Below are positions 1 through 8,864 of a stretch of 64,000 bases of DNA, in pieces. Positions within the stretch are counted from its first letter, which is position 1. Each line of letters begins with the position of its first letter. Origin of the DNA: Winogradskyella forsetii (GTDB taxonomy: Bacteria; Bacteroidota; Bacteroidia; Flavobacteriales; Flavobacteriaceae); contig NZ_CP053348.1 in the NCBI RefSeq assembly GCF_013394595.1, forward strand, positions 1,116,001 to 1,180,000, given 5' to 3'. Position numbers and translations under genes: made by a program. The notes below the pieces were generated by a model. The model did not search any database and was not told where the DNA came from. It worked only from the letters and a program-made list of their open reading frames with translations.

Positions 1-1
1 C

Positions 2-112
2 GTTCGTTCAAAAAACACTTTAGCTTTATTAAAGAAAGGAACAAATCCAAAATTCGATATAATTAGTATTGATGTTCCATTTACAGAAACATTCGGAATT
101 TTAGATTTATAA
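2..112 (+). CDS. 3' end of an unidentified cassette gene (cut by window edge)
   Basis: An open frame runs in from the left edge and stops with TAA at 110-112, giving about 36 C-terminal residues (ending FGILDL). It is placed exactly like the last codons of the other cassette genes: the stop lies 6 bases before the box GTTTTACAAC that opens the first cassette site. The fragment is too short to assign a family. It shows that the array continues to the left of the window. Confidence 0.5.
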   Translation, partial: VRSKNTLALLKKGTNPKFDIISIDVPFTETFGILDL

Positions 113-118
113 AAATAC

Positions 119-258
119 GTTTTACAACACCGTATATAATTTATTGCTGGCTTCTTGCCTACTTGCGAAAGTCCTCGCGGACTTTCTTTGTCCGTAATTA
201 TTTACTAAATTAGTTGCTTAAAACACGCAACAAACCATATACAACAACGTTGTAAAAC
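119..258 (+). repeat. Cassette site 0 (attC-like folded site, short class)
   Basis: Left box GTTTTACAAC (119-128) belongs to the cassette that enters from the left; right box GTTGTAAAAC (249-258) opens the next cassette. The outer stem arms are GTATATAATTTATTGC and GCAACAAACCATATAC, which pair over 16 positions with A opposite C at positions 7, 8 and 12. The inner hairpin is GAAAGTCC-TCGC-GGACTTTC. The left spacer is ACC and the right spacer is AACAAC. Confidence 0.85.
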
Positions 259-272
259 ATTTAAAACAAACA

Positions 273-1151
273 TTGAGGAACATTTTACTCTTTTTTTTCA
301 TAATCATAACCAACTTGGCGTTTAGTCAAAATACGGAATATAGCGGAATCGTTTATGGAGACGGTTATCCTGTAGTCGGAGCAACCATTTTAGTTAAAGA
401 CTCGACTATAAACACGAAAACAGATTTTGATGGAAAGTTTACTATCAATGTTCCTGATGAATTTAATGTTCTGATTTTTAGCTACGCTGGATATGAAACC
501 ATAAATTATAATCTTTCAGAAAATACGTCTTTATCTATTGAAATGTCAACATATCAAGAACGTGGAATTTGGATGTCAATAGGTACTTTTTCAGATATAA
601 CTTTTGCACCTTATGGAATTTCAATAAGTAATGGACAAGATGAGCAGAATCTACTTCATTTTGAAAGTTTTCAAGAGAGTATCTCAGTAAAATTAGCGCT
701 TGCAACAAATTTTGATGATAATTTGACTTACGAAACAAGATTGAGTTATCATAGACCACTTCTCAAAAACTCTTTTTACAATACTTCTATTGAGTATCTG
801 AAAAAGGAATATTCTGAATTGGAATTAATGGACATCAGTCTCACTACCGATGTAATAGATTTACCATTTATAAACTCTCTTCTTACAACTAAGGTTGGAA
901 TACAAGATTTTAAAGAGCAACAAAGTTTTGGAGCTGCAATTGGATTAAAGCGATGGCATCATAATTCTAACTTACAATATGGTGCACAAATAGGCTATTG
1001 GAATGATTACTTTACGTATAATTTTCATTTCCGTAAATTTATCTATAAAGATATTTTTAGTCTTGTCGCAAAATATAATAGAATTGATGATGCTGATTTT
1101 TTTGTAGCTGGAGTCCATTTTCTATTTAAAACTAACAAGCAAAAATATTAG
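273..1151 (+). CDS. Secreted carboxypeptidase-regulatory-like domain protein
   Basis: 292 residues from a TTG start, which lies 14 bases after the cassette's opening box; no better ATG precedes the signal peptide. Residues 1-18 form a signal peptide ending AFSQ. Residues about 22-92 look like the carboxypeptidase-D-regulatory fold seen at the N-terminus of Bacteroidota outer-membrane proteins (GxPVxGATI, DFDGKFTI and a final aromatic-rich strand). The remaining 200 residues are rich in alternating aromatic/polar strands and may form a small outer-membrane barrel, but I recognise no family. It is the sole gene of its cassette, between boxes GTTGTAAAAC (249) and GTTTTACAAC (1163). Confidence 0.7.
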   Translation: MRNILLFFFIIITNLAFSQNTEYSGIVYGDGYPVVGATILVKDSTINTKTDFDGKFTINVPDEFNVLIFSYAGYETINYNLSENTSLSIEMSTYQERGIWMSIGTFSDITFAPYGISISNGQDEQNLLHFESFQESISVKLALATNFDDNLTYETRLSYHRPLLKNSFYNTSIEYLKKEYSELELMDISLTTDVIDLPFINSLLTTKVGIQDFKEQQSFGAAIGLKRWHHNSNLQYGAQIGYWNDYFTYNFHFRKFIYKDIFSLVAKYNRIDDADFFVAGVHFLFKTNKQKY

Positions 1152-1162
1152 TGCGAAAAAAC

Positions 1163-1363
1163 GTTTTACAACAACGTATATAGCTCATAGCTAATTAGTT
1201 GCTTAATCGAACTTAAGGCTTATTTGGAAAGTCGCCAAAATTTTAAATTTGACGATTTCCAACAAAAAAATAAATAGTAAAATTTAAAAATCTGGCTTGT
1301 GCTCAACCGAAAATAATTTTATAATTTGCACGCTACGAGCCATATACACAACCGTTGTAAACA
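1163..1363 (+). repeat. Cassette site 1 (attC-like, long class)
   Basis: Left box GTTTTACAAC (1163-1172) is the reverse complement of the box that opens this cassette at 249. Outer stem arms GTATATAGCTCATAGC and GCTACGAGCCATATAC pair over 16 positions except A/C at 7 and 12. The interior is about 150 bases and AT-rich, with an inner imperfect stem (TTTTAAATTTGACGATTTCC region) unlike the short class. Right box GTTGTAAACA (1354-1363) belongs to the next cassette. Confidence 0.85.
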
Positions 1364-1366
1364 ATT

Positions 1367-2158
1367 ATGAAAAACGCATTCGACAGAAATAAACTTTGTT
1401 ACTTATACGATGTTGAAGGCAAAAATGACGAACAATTATGTTGTCAAGATATACCTGAGAATATTTCAGAAATTAAAAATCTTCACATCTCGACGTTGGC
1501 AATGGATTTTCCAGATTCTTTCTCTAAAAAGCAAAGAACTGAACTGGAAAACGACTGGATTGAATTACTACCCAAATTGGATAATATAACTACGTTGTCT
1601 ATTAGACATAGAGTTAATCAAGAGTATTTTGAGGCAATTTGTAAGATGAAAAATCTCAAGACTCTATTTTTTTGGACATCAACAGTCGAAAACATAAATT
1701 CAATTTCAAAACTAAAAGAATTATCATCTTTATCTCTTCAATCATTTAGTAGACTTAAAAATTTATCTGCTTTAAAATCATTAAAAAAATTAAGAAGATT
1801 AACAATCGAAAATAGTTTTAAAGTTGAGAATTATGAAATCATCGGAGAGATGACTGAATTATCTGGACTTTGTCTTGGAGGAGATTTTAGCGCGCCAAAA
1901 AACCTAATGCTTGACAGTTTAGTTCCTCTTAAAAGACTTAAAGAATTGAAACATTTGGATATGTCTACTGCATCAATAAGAGATAAATCTTATGACGTGA
2001 TTTTGGAAATGGAAAAATTAGAAAGACTTGATGCACATTGGAGAATGACCGACAAAAAACGAACGGAATTGAAAGAAAAACATCCGAATCTGAAAGCTGG
2101 ATTTTTTGTTGATTACGATTTTGTCAAAAACGAATTTTATGATGGAAAAGAATGGTGA
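1367..2158 (+). CDS. Leucine-rich-repeat cassette protein, copy 1 of 3
   Basis: 263 residues, cytoplasmic (no signal peptide). From about residue 80 to 225 there are irregular leucine-rich repeats of 22-25 residues (for example LKELSSLSLQSFSRLKNLSAL and LKELKHLDMS). The C-terminal 40 residues are charged. The ATG follows the cassette's opening box by 3 bases, so little room is left for a promoter and expression may depend on read-through or on the site itself. The translated protein is identical to the copies at 6666 and 10668. LRR proteins of this sort usually bind partner proteins; no specific function can be given. Confidence 0.85.
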   Translation: MKNAFDRNKLCYLYDVEGKNDEQLCCQDIPENISEIKNLHISTLAMDFPDSFSKKQRTELENDWIELLPKLDNITTLSIRHRVNQEYFEAICKMKNLKTLFFWTSTVENINSISKLKELSSLSLQSFSRLKNLSALKSLKKLRRLTIENSFKVENYEIIGEMTELSGLCLGGDFSAPKNLMLDSLVPLKRLKELKHLDMSTASIRDKSYDVILEMEKLERLDAHWRMTDKKRTELKEKHPNLKAGFFVDYDFVKNEFYDGKEW

Positions 2159-2165
2159 AAATAAC

Positions 2166-2367
2166 TGTTTACAACAACGTATATAGCTCATAGCTAGTTA
2201 GTTGATTAATCGAAGTTAAGGTATATTTGCTAGTCCGCCAAATTTTTTAATTTGGCTTACTGAGTAAAAAAGATAATAAGAAAAATTAAAAAATTCGGCT
2301 CGTGCTTAATCCGAAAATAATTTTATAATTTGCACGCTACGAGCCATATACAAGAACGTTGGCAACA
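2166..2367 (+). repeat. Cassette site 2 (attC-like, long class)
   Basis: Left box TGTTTACAAC (2166-2175) is the reverse complement of the LRR cassette's opening box GTTGTAAACA (1354). Outer stem GTATATAGCTCATAGC / GCTACGAGCCATATAC with A/C at positions 7 and 12. Right spacer AAGAAC, then box GTTGGCAACA (2358-2367) of the next cassette. Inside is a palindrome around 2238-2263 (GCCAAATTTTTTAATTTGGC). Confidence 0.85.
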
Positions 2368-2409
2368 ATTAAAACAAAAATCGCGATAAGAACAAAAAAC
2401 CTAAACTAA

Positions 2410-2775
2410 ATGGCTGAAATAAAAGACAAAAAATACGGAAAAACAATTTTCTATATCGATGGAGATGAAATCAAGGATAAAAAATATGGAACAACTTTGT
2501 TCTACATTGACTCACCAGAAATCAAAGAAAAAAATAAGTATGGAAATACAAAATTCTATTTGGACGGAGACGAAATAAAAGAAAAAAACAAATATGGAAC
2601 TACACGTTATTATTTGGACGGAAAAGAAGTTAAAGACAAAAATAAATATGGAAATGTAAGATTTTATATAGATGGCAATGAAATTAAGAGCAAAAACAAA
2701 TATGGTAGTACAGAATACTATATTGATGGCTCTCTTACAAGAGACCAATTATCTGCATTAATTTCAATCATTTAA
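2410..2775 (+). CDS. KYG-repeat protein, first gene of the KAP-DUF262 cassette
   Basis: 121 residues made almost wholly of six tandem repeats of 17-18 residues, consensus EIKxKNKYGxTxFYIDG, followed by a short tail LTRDQLSALISII. The DNA is repetitive too. Each unit looks like two short beta strands, so the protein probably forms a small all-beta repeat fold; proteins named '5-fold beta-flower' in Bacteroidota have a similar look, but I cannot confirm the family. There is no signal peptide. The stop is 7 bases before the KAP NTPase start, and all three genes share one cassette, so they are probably co-transcribed and act together. Confidence 0.75.
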   Translation: MAEIKDKKYGKTIFYIDGDEIKDKKYGTTLFYIDSPEIKEKNKYGNTKFYLDGDEIKEKNKYGTTRYYLDGKEVKDKNKYGNVRFYIDGNEIKSKNKYGSTEYYIDGSLTRDQLSALISII

Positions 2776-2782
2776 TAAAATT

Positions 2783-4726
2783 ATGAGAAGCATTTTAAAA
2801 TCAAGCATAACGGATATTCCAAGAAATATATCCAATGGCGAAAAAGATAATTTTGGAATTGAGCCTTTTGAGAACGGACTTACAAGATTTATCAACCACA
2901 CAAACACACCTATAACAATTGCACTTCAAGGCGAATGGGGAAGCGGAAAAACTTCTTTAATGAACAGTCTCAAAAAGAATTTAAGTGATGGAGATAATTC
3001 AAATTACCATTCTGTTTGGTTAAACACTTGGGAATATGCTTTAATGAAAGACGCTTCCTCTACATTGATAGACATAATTACTGGATTAATACAAGAAACT
3101 TCAAAGATTGCTAACGTTGACGAAACGCAAACTCAAAAAATTGTCAATAAACTTTGGGGAGTTGGAAAAACAGCAATGAAATTTGCTGCAAAAACAGCAG
3201 CCAATAAATTTATTGATGGTTCATCGGAAGTTGTGGAAAGCCTTTTCACAGAAAGAGGTAAATCATCAATTTCAGAAATTAGAACAGAATTAGAAACTAT
3301 CATTGAAAATTGTATTCAAAAAGATGATAAACAAGGTTTCATCTTTTTTATAGATGATTTAGATAGAATTGACCCACCAGTTGCAGTACAACTTTTAGAA
3401 TTACTCAAAAACATTTTCACATTAAAAAATTGTGTTTTCGTTTTGGCAATTGATTATGACGTTGTAATAAAAGGACTTGAGCCAAAATTTGGTAAAATTT
3501 CAGAACAAAATGAAAGAGAATTTAGGTCATTTTTTGATAAAATCATTCAAGTGCCATTTTCAATGCCAGTTACAAGTTATAAAATTGACAATTTCCTAAA
3601 AGAAAGTTTATTTTCAATAAATTACATAGATGAAGCACATTCTAAAAATACTGAACTGATTTCGAAATTTTCAGAAATTTCTAACTTATCTGTTGGTACA
3701 AATCCAAGAGCGTTAAAAAGACTATTAAATTCACTTTCTTTGATAAGTTGCATAAATGCTACAAAAGGCAATTCAGAAGAGAATGACCAATTAAATGATG
3801 ATTTGGAATTACTTGTCAATTTCACATTGGTTAGTATTCAAATTGCATTTCCACCAGTTTATAAACTTTTGACTATGTATTCTGGTTTTGATAAATGGAA
3901 TGAAAACATTGCTTTGCAAATGAATCTAAAATCTCTTGACGAACAAAGCAAAGCCAAACTAAATCAATCAGAAGAATTTGACGAAGAATGGGAACAAGTT
4001 CTATTCAGACTTTGTGAAAACGACCACTATTTAAAAAAAAGAGCGTTAAGTATTTCAAGACTGTTAAACAGTTTAAAAATATCAATTAACGAAAAAGAAG
4101 AAGATGTAGAAGACTTTGTTGGTTCTATAATTTCCCTTTCATCTGTTACTAATCTTGAAGCTTTTGACAAGCCTGTAGTTGATTATCATAGAGGTAATTT
4201 CTTGAAACATTTAAGAAATTTGTTAATTCCTGAAATGAAAAAACAACTTCCCGAAATTGCAAATCTTATAAAACCACAAGGAAAAAGGGTTCAATCAAAT
4301 GCTTACATCAAATTTTCAGAGAAAAATTGGGGACATTGGTTAAAACTGCATTCGCATCCATTCGATGGGAAAGTTCGTTTAATTATGATGTCAGATAAAT
4401 GGATTTGTCCTGCTAAACATAATACATTACAAGAATGTATTGACGAAGCAAAGTTGACAAATGAATTCAAACAATTGGAAAATGATTGGAATATTTTTAT
4501 AGAAAGCCATCCAGATTTTGAAAGCTTAAACTTTTATGATGAATTGGCTAAACGTGAAAATCATCACATTATTCATTTATATACTTATTTAGTTTTACCG
4601 AGCCTTGAAGATTTTTATAAACAAGAAAATTTAGTCAAAATCAGTAAAGTTTCTTCGGAGATATATCAGTTTTTAGTTAGACTTCAAGATTTAAGTTTAA
4701 AACTTCAAGAATTTCATCAGCAATAA
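2783..4726 (+). CDS. KAP-family P-loop NTPase
   Basis: 647 residues. Walker A GEWGSGKTS lies at about residues 50-58 and Walker B FIFFIDDLDRIDP at about 185-197, both typical of KAP NTPases, a STAND-related group found in many phage-defence operons. There are no obvious transmembrane helices inserted between the Walker motifs, unlike classical KAP proteins, so this one is probably soluble. Residues 290-320 (SNLSVGTNPRALKRLLNSL) match the conserved sensor-like helix after the NTPase core. The C-terminal 300 residues are of unknown type. It sits between the KYG-repeat gene (7-base gap) and a DUF262 gene (4-base gap). Inference: the NTPase senses or switches, and the neighbour is the effector. 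Confidence 0.85.
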   Translation: MRSILKSSITDIPRNISNGEKDNFGIEPFENGLTRFINHTNTPITIALQGEWGSGKTSLMNSLKKNLSDGDNSNYHSVWLNTWEYALMKDASSTLIDIITGLIQETSKIANVDETQTQKIVNKLWGVGKTAMKFAAKTAANKFIDGSSEVVESLFTERGKSSISEIRTELETIIENCIQKDDKQGFIFFIDDLDRIDPPVAVQLLELLKNIFTLKNCVFVLAIDYDVVIKGLEPKFGKISEQNEREFRSFFDKIIQVPFSMPVTSYKIDNFLKESLFSINYIDEAHSKNTELISKFSEISNLSVGTNPRALKRLLNSLSLISCINATKGNSEENDQLNDDLELLVNFTLVSIQIAFPPVYKLLTMYSGFDKWNENIALQMNLKSLDEQSKAKLNQSEEFDEEWEQVLFRLCENDHYLKKRALSISRLLNSLKISINEKEEDVEDFVGSIISLSSVTNLEAFDKPVVDYHRGNFLKHLRNLLIPEMKKQLPEIANLIKPQGKRVQSNAYIKFSEKNWGHWLKLHSHPFDGKVRLIMMSDKWICPAKHNTLQECIDEAKLTNEFKQLENDWNIFIESHPDFESLNFYDELAKRENHHIIHLYTYLVLPSLEDFYKQENLVKISKVSSEIYQFLVRLQDLSLKLQEFHQQ

Positions 4727-4730
4727 AAAA

Positions 4731-6545
4731 ATGGCATTTTCAATAAACGCAGGAACTTACACTTTAAGACAAAACAATCAATCCGAAGAAAATATCATAT
4801 TAAACGGAACCACAAATTATGTAATTCCTATTTATCAACGACCTTATTCTTGGACTGAATCCCAAATTAAGAAATTCATCAATGATATTTTTGCCTCATT
4901 TTGGGGTTATGAACAAGATAAAGATGCAGAACCAATGTTTATTGGAACGATGCAATTATCCGAACTAAAAAGCGATAACACACAAAATATTATTGACGGT
5001 CAACAGAGAATTACAACCTTTTTAATTCTACTAAAAGTTTTAAAATTAAAATTTTCTGATTCACAATTATTAGATGATATTAGGCTAAATTGGTTAAAAA
5101 CAGAAGTTAATAATGGCGAACAGCAGTTAAATTTAAATGAGTTGTTGTCTCAAAATAACATTGAAATTCCATTAGAAAATTCCTTAAATACATATCTAAA
5201 CAACGCTCAATTAATTAGTGTTTTAATAGACAATCAAACAGACACGGAACTTTTTAATATAGAGAATTTCATAAATCATCTTTTCTCAAATGTATATTTT
5301 GTTGTTATAGAAACAAAAGCGAGTTTATCCAAAACCTTACAGATTTTTGATGCAATCAACACAACTGGTTTAGACCTTAATGCAGGGGATATTTTCAAGA
5401 TTCGTATGTATGAATATTTAAACTTGCAAAGCGAAAACAAGCAAGTTTTTAATGAAATTAGTGCTTTATACGAAAAAATAGATGTAAAGAATAAATCATT
5501 TAAAAGTGAAATTGCAAATATTCAAAGCATCTTACATATTTATCAATTCTACCTAATCGCTAAATACAATCTTCCAAATGTTCTATACACTTATGGAGCA
5601 AATACTTTTTTTGACAGATTGTTTGAAACAATTTTCAATATCAATCAATGGGAACATTATAGAAATTCTATTAAATCGAGCAATCTCGAATTAAAATTAA
5701 GTGAGATAAACACACTAATCGATTTGAGATATAATTGGGAAGAAAAATGGAGAAACAATTCCTATTCGAATGTTGAAAATGCTGGATTACTTCACTTATG
5801 GTGGTGGTCAAGATACGGTCGCTTTTGGATTTTAAGTTTTTTGGTCTTAAACAGTTTAAAGGATGATGAATACAAATACGATAAGTTGGCAATATTTACA
5901 AAACAGCTAACAAAATTATATTTGATTTACAGTTTAATTTACCAAAAATCAATAAATGAAATCAATAGTTCCTTTACAAGTCAACTAATCAAACTTATTG
6001 TAAACGATTCGTTTGATTCTGTAATGGAACATATTAACAAAAAAATTAATCAGCATTATGACTGGAAAAAGCAAAGACTAAACCAAATTATGTCAGGCGA
6101 TATCTTATATAGCGCAAAGGTCAAAAACATACTTTGCAGACTTTCGGCCTTGTTAGAGGAAGATATTACATCAAATTTACCAGAAGATATTAAAAACGTT
6201 AAGAAGAATCTCTTTTGGAATCCGATTGACATTGAGCATATACAGTCATACAATGACGAAGATTTAACAAATCGTGATTTAATAAAATCTGAATGGGGAG
6301 AAAATTTAAACTCTTTAGGTAATTTAGTTGCTTTGGAACAAAAGATTAATCGTTCAATAAACAATGTAGAAAGCAAAAAACTTTTAGGTTATCAAAAAAG
6401 TTCGCTGACTATAATAAAATCTAGATTAGTAGAACAATATTCTGAATGGAATTTAGAAAAATGTGTTGTCCGAAAAGATTATGAGAAAACCAAGTTAATT
6501 AAATACCTTTTAGGACAGAATAACTGTTGCCAACACCGTGTATAA
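4731..6545 (+). CDS. DUF262/DUF1524 (GmrSD-like) nuclease-type protein
   Basis: 604 residues. The N-terminal DUF262 domain shows IPIYQRPYSW (about 32-41) and IIDGQQRITTF (about 86-96), the DGQQR motif that is used for nucleotide binding/hydrolysis in GmrS and related proteins. The C-terminal DUF1524 region has IDIEHIQSYN (about 498-507) and NSLGNLVAL (about 527-535), the HNH-like nuclease layout of GmrD. So both halves of a GmrSD-type type IV restriction enzyme are fused in one chain. The last codons run into the cassette site: the stop at 6543-6545 lies beyond box TGTTGCCAAC, so the tail CCQHRV is encoded by the recombination site. Third gene of its cassette. Confidence 0.88.
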   Translation: MAFSINAGTYTLRQNNQSEENIILNGTTNYVIPIYQRPYSWTESQIKKFINDIFASFWGYEQDKDAEPMFIGTMQLSELKSDNTQNIIDGQQRITTFLILLKVLKLKFSDSQLLDDIRLNWLKTEVNNGEQQLNLNELLSQNNIEIPLENSLNTYLNNAQLISVLIDNQTDTELFNIENFINHLFSNVYFVVIETKASLSKTLQIFDAINTTGLDLNAGDIFKIRMYEYLNLQSENKQVFNEISALYEKIDVKNKSFKSEIANIQSILHIYQFYLIAKYNLPNVLYTYGANTFFDRLFETIFNINQWEHYRNSIKSSNLELKLSEINTLIDLRYNWEEKWRNNSYSNVENAGLLHLWWWSRYGRFWILSFLVLNSLKDDEYKYDKLAIFTKQLTKLYLIYSLIYQKSINEINSSFTSQLIKLIVNDSFDSVMEHINKKINQHYDWKKQRLNQIMSGDILYSAKVKNILCRLSALLEEDITSNLPEDIKNVKKNLFWNPIDIEHIQSYNDEDLTNRDLIKSEWGENLNSLGNLVALEQKINRSINNVESKKLLGYQKSSLTIIKSRLVEQYSEWNLEKCVVRKDYEKTKLIKYLLGQNNCCQHRV

Positions 6546-6662
6546 TTAATTGCTGTTAAGTGCTTAATTCATTGGCTTTTTTATATATTTAAGGTCAGTT
6601 TTAATCCGAAAAGTTCGTGCTTATTTACACGCAACTAATCATACACAATCACGTTGTAAACA
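6525..6662 (+). repeat. Cassette site 3 (attC-like, short class)
   Basis: Left box TGTTGCCAAC (6525-6534) is the reverse complement of GTTGGCAACA at 2358, so it closes the 4.2-kb three-gene cassette. Outer stem arms GTGTATAATTAATTGC and GCAACTAATCATACAC, A/C at 7 and 12. Left spacer ACC, right spacer AATCAC. It overlaps the 3' end of the DUF262 gene. Right box GTTGTAAACA (6653-6662). Confidence 0.85.
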
Positions 6663-6665
6663 ATT

Positions 6666-7457
6666 ATGAAAAACGCATTCGACAGAAATAAACTTTGTTA
6701 CTTATACGATGTTGAAGGCAAAAATGACGAACAATTATGTTGTCAAGATATACCTGAGAATATTTCAGAAATTAAAAATCTTCACATCTCGACGTTGGCA
6801 ATGGATTTTCCAGATTCTTTCTCTAAAAAGCAAAGAACTGAACTGGAAAACGACTGGATTGAATTACTACCCAAATTGGATAATATAACTACGTTGTCTA
6901 TTAGACATAGAGTTAATCAAGAGTATTTTGAGGCAATTTGTAAGATGAAAAATCTCAAGACTCTATTTTTTTGGACATCAACAGTCGAAAACATAAATTC
7001 AATTTCAAAACTAAAAGAATTATCATCTTTATCTCTTCAATCATTTAGTAGACTTAAAAATTTATCTGCTTTAAAATCATTAAAAAAATTAAGAAGATTA
7101 ACAATCGAAAATAGTTTTAAAGTTGAGAATTATGAAATCATCGGAGAGATGACTGAATTATCTGGACTTTGTCTTGGAGGAGATTTTAGCGCGCCAAAAA
7201 ACCTAATGCTTGACAGTTTAGTTCCTCTTAAAAGACTTAAAGAATTGAAACATTTGGATATGTCTACTGCATCAATAAGAGATAAATCTTATGACGTGAT
7301 TTTGGAAATGGAAAAATTAGAAAGACTTGATGCACATTGGAGAATGACCGACAAAAAACGAACGGAATTGAAAGAAAAACATCCGAATCTGAAAGCTGGA
7401 TTTTTTGTTGATTACGATTTTGTCAAAAACGAATTTTATGATGGAAAAGAATGGTGA
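6666..7457 (+). CDS. Leucine-rich-repeat cassette protein, copy 2 of 3
   Basis: 263 residues, same protein as at 1367. The repeated unit runs from box GTTGTAAACA at 6653 to the next GTT at 7657 (1004 bases), the same length as copy 1 (1354 to 2358), and I found no difference between these two copies by eye. Upstream and downstream neighbours are unrelated to those of copy 1, so the whole cassette was duplicated and moved as a unit. Confidence 0.85.
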   Translation: MKNAFDRNKLCYLYDVEGKNDEQLCCQDIPENISEIKNLHISTLAMDFPDSFSKKQRTELENDWIELLPKLDNITTLSIRHRVNQEYFEAICKMKNLKTLFFWTSTVENINSISKLKELSSLSLQSFSRLKNLSALKSLKKLRRLTIENSFKVENYEIIGEMTELSGLCLGGDFSAPKNLMLDSLVPLKRLKELKHLDMSTASIRDKSYDVILEMEKLERLDAHWRMTDKKRTELKEKHPNLKAGFFVDYDFVKNEFYDGKEW

Positions 7458-7464
7458 AAATAAC

Positions 7465-7666
7465 TGTTTACAACAACGTATATAGCTCATAGCTAGTTAG
7501 TTGATTAATCGAAGTTAAGGTATATTTGCTAGTCCGCCAAATTTTTTAATTTGGCTTACTGAGTAAAAAAGATAATAAGAAAAATTAAAAAATTCGGCTC
7601 GTGCTTAATCCGAAAATAATTTTATAATTTGCACGCTACGAGCCATATACAAGAACGTTGTGAGCA
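7465..7666 (+). repeat. Cassette site 4 (attC-like, long class)
   Basis: Same as site 2 in sequence: left box TGTTTACAAC (7465-7474), outer stem GTATATAGCTCATAGC / GCTACGAGCCATATAC, right spacer AAGAAC. It differs from site 2 only after the GTT, where the next cassette's box GTTGTGAGCA (7657-7666) begins. Confidence 0.85.
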
Positions 7667-7682
7667 ATTAAAAAGAACATCT

Positions 7683-8192
7683 GTGAGAAACATTTTCAAT
7701 TTGATTTTATTACTAATTTTCTTCGTTTCTTGTGGACAAAAAGGAAATGAAGCTACCGATAATGAACTCGGAAATTCTGATTTAAAAAATCAAGAAGATT
7801 TATTTGAATTTAAAATACCTGATACAATTTCTCTTGGAAAACATATTGGAAGAATAGCTAAATATAAACGGAATAAAAAACCGAATTTTGACTATTTATT
7901 ATCGGTAATTGTGAGTAATGAGTATGAAGACTCAAAAATCAAAACTGATACTTTCAGTAATGGAACTTTGAATCCATTTTTCGGAATAAACGGATTTAAA
8001 ACTGGAACACAGGACATAAAATTAATCGTTGAGGAGCAAATTTTGGAACCTTATAAAAAGGATATAGATTCGTTTTTAAGTATAAAAAAATTATATCACG
8101 AATACGAAGTACGAATTACTGTAGTTGAAAGAGATTATGTTTCTGACATTGAGGAAAAATTACTCGCTGAATTGAAAAATGAAAAACAATAA
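7683..8192 (+). CDS. Small lipoprotein, cassette cargo
   Basis: 169 residues from a GTG start at 7683. The frame is open further upstream to 7629, but that part lies inside the cassette site and would put 18 polar residues ahead of a classical lipoprotein signal, so the GTG is preferred. Signal: VRNIFNLILLLIFFVSC, lipid-modified Cys at about residue 17. The mature part (about 150 residues) is charged and not recognised. It is probably anchored in a membrane facing the periplasm. Sole gene of its cassette (boxes GTTGTGAGCA and TGCTCACAAC). Confidence 0.7.
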   Translation: MRNIFNLILLLIFFVSCGQKGNEATDNELGNSDLKNQEDLFEFKIPDTISLGKHIGRIAKYKRNKKPNFDYLLSVIVSNEYEDSKIKTDTFSNGTLNPFFGINGFKTGTQDIKLIVEEQILEPYKKDIDSFLSIKKLYHEYEVRITVVERDYVSDIEEKLLAELKNEKQ

Positions 8193-8193
8193 C

Positions 8194-8329
8194 TGCTCAC
8201 AACACCGTATAAAATTAATTGCTAGTTCGAGCTTGCTTACGAAAATCCTCGCGGATTTTCTATTTGGTTTGTATTTGCTAAATTAGGTGCTTGAACACGC
8301 AACTAATCTTATACATAAACGTTAGCTAC
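8194..8329 (+). repeat. Cassette site 5 (attC-like, short class)
   Basis: Left box TGCTCACAAC (8194-8203) starts one base after the stop codon of the lipoprotein gene. Outer stem arms GTATAAAATTAATTGC and GCAACTAATCTTATAC, A/C at 7 and 12. Inner hairpin GAAAATCC-TCGC-GGATTTTC. Right spacer ATAAAC, then box GTTAGCTAC (8321-8329) of the next cassette. Confidence 0.87.
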
Positions 8330-8332
8330 AAT

Positions 8333-8857
8333 ATGAAAAAACACAGATTCAAAATAAAGCAGACATTTTTACTTCTTCAATTAATGATGAGTTTTTTGGT
8401 AATAGCTCAAGATAAAAATCCCATTCTCAAACCTTTTGAATTAGGTAGCCTCGGAGAAATTACTGCACCAGATTCATTACCAGATAATGGTTGGGCTATG
8501 AAATCATCTAAAATGAGATTAGTAGACCTTAAAACAGATTTTCCTTATCGAATCGTCGCATATTTTGAAAATAAAGAATTAATATCATTGCACGTAGTTT
8601 TTGGAGAAAATGGCAATGGTTTGCCCTTTGAGATATATGAGAAAATTAGAAGTGAATTAATAAAACTATGGGATTACATGCCAACTGGGTTCGTAGAGCA
8701 CAGAAGAAAAATTGGGAATAAAGCTCAAATATGGGAAACAAAAAAATATCGGATTGAATGGACATATCAGAATCAACCAAATTCAAAAACCAACAAAATG
8801 GGCTGGCTTTATTTATACAATAGAACCCATTTTATAGAAGACTATTTAGAAGATTAA
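8333..8857 (+). CDS. Secreted protein of unknown function, cassette cargo
   Basis: 174 residues from the ATG at 8333; the frame is open to 8291 but that is cassette-site sequence. Residues 1-25 form a signal peptide (KIKQTFLLLQLMMSFLVIAQ), predicting export. The mature part is mixed alpha/beta with WDYMPTGFVEHRRKIG and YRIEWTYQNQPNSK; no family recognised. Sole gene of its cassette, with boxes GTTAGCTAC at 8321 and GTAGCTAAC at 8865. Confidence 0.7.
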   Translation: MKKHRFKIKQTFLLLQLMMSFLVIAQDKNPILKPFELGSLGEITAPDSLPDNGWAMKSSKMRLVDLKTDFPYRIVAYFENKELISLHVVFGENGNGLPFEIYEKIRSELIKLWDYMPTGFVEHRRKIGNKAQIWETKKYRIEWTYQNQPNSKTNKMGWLYLYNRTHFIEDYLED

Positions 8858-8864
8858 AAATACA

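Noticed and set aside
2512..2748. Minus-strand frame opposite the KYG-repeat gene
   Set aside because: It is the antisense shadow of a repetitive gene (a run of F, I and V) without any independent support.
7629..7682. Extended N-terminus for the lipoprotein at 7683
   Set aside because: These codons lie in the stem of cassette site 4 and would place polar residues before a clear lipoprotein signal.
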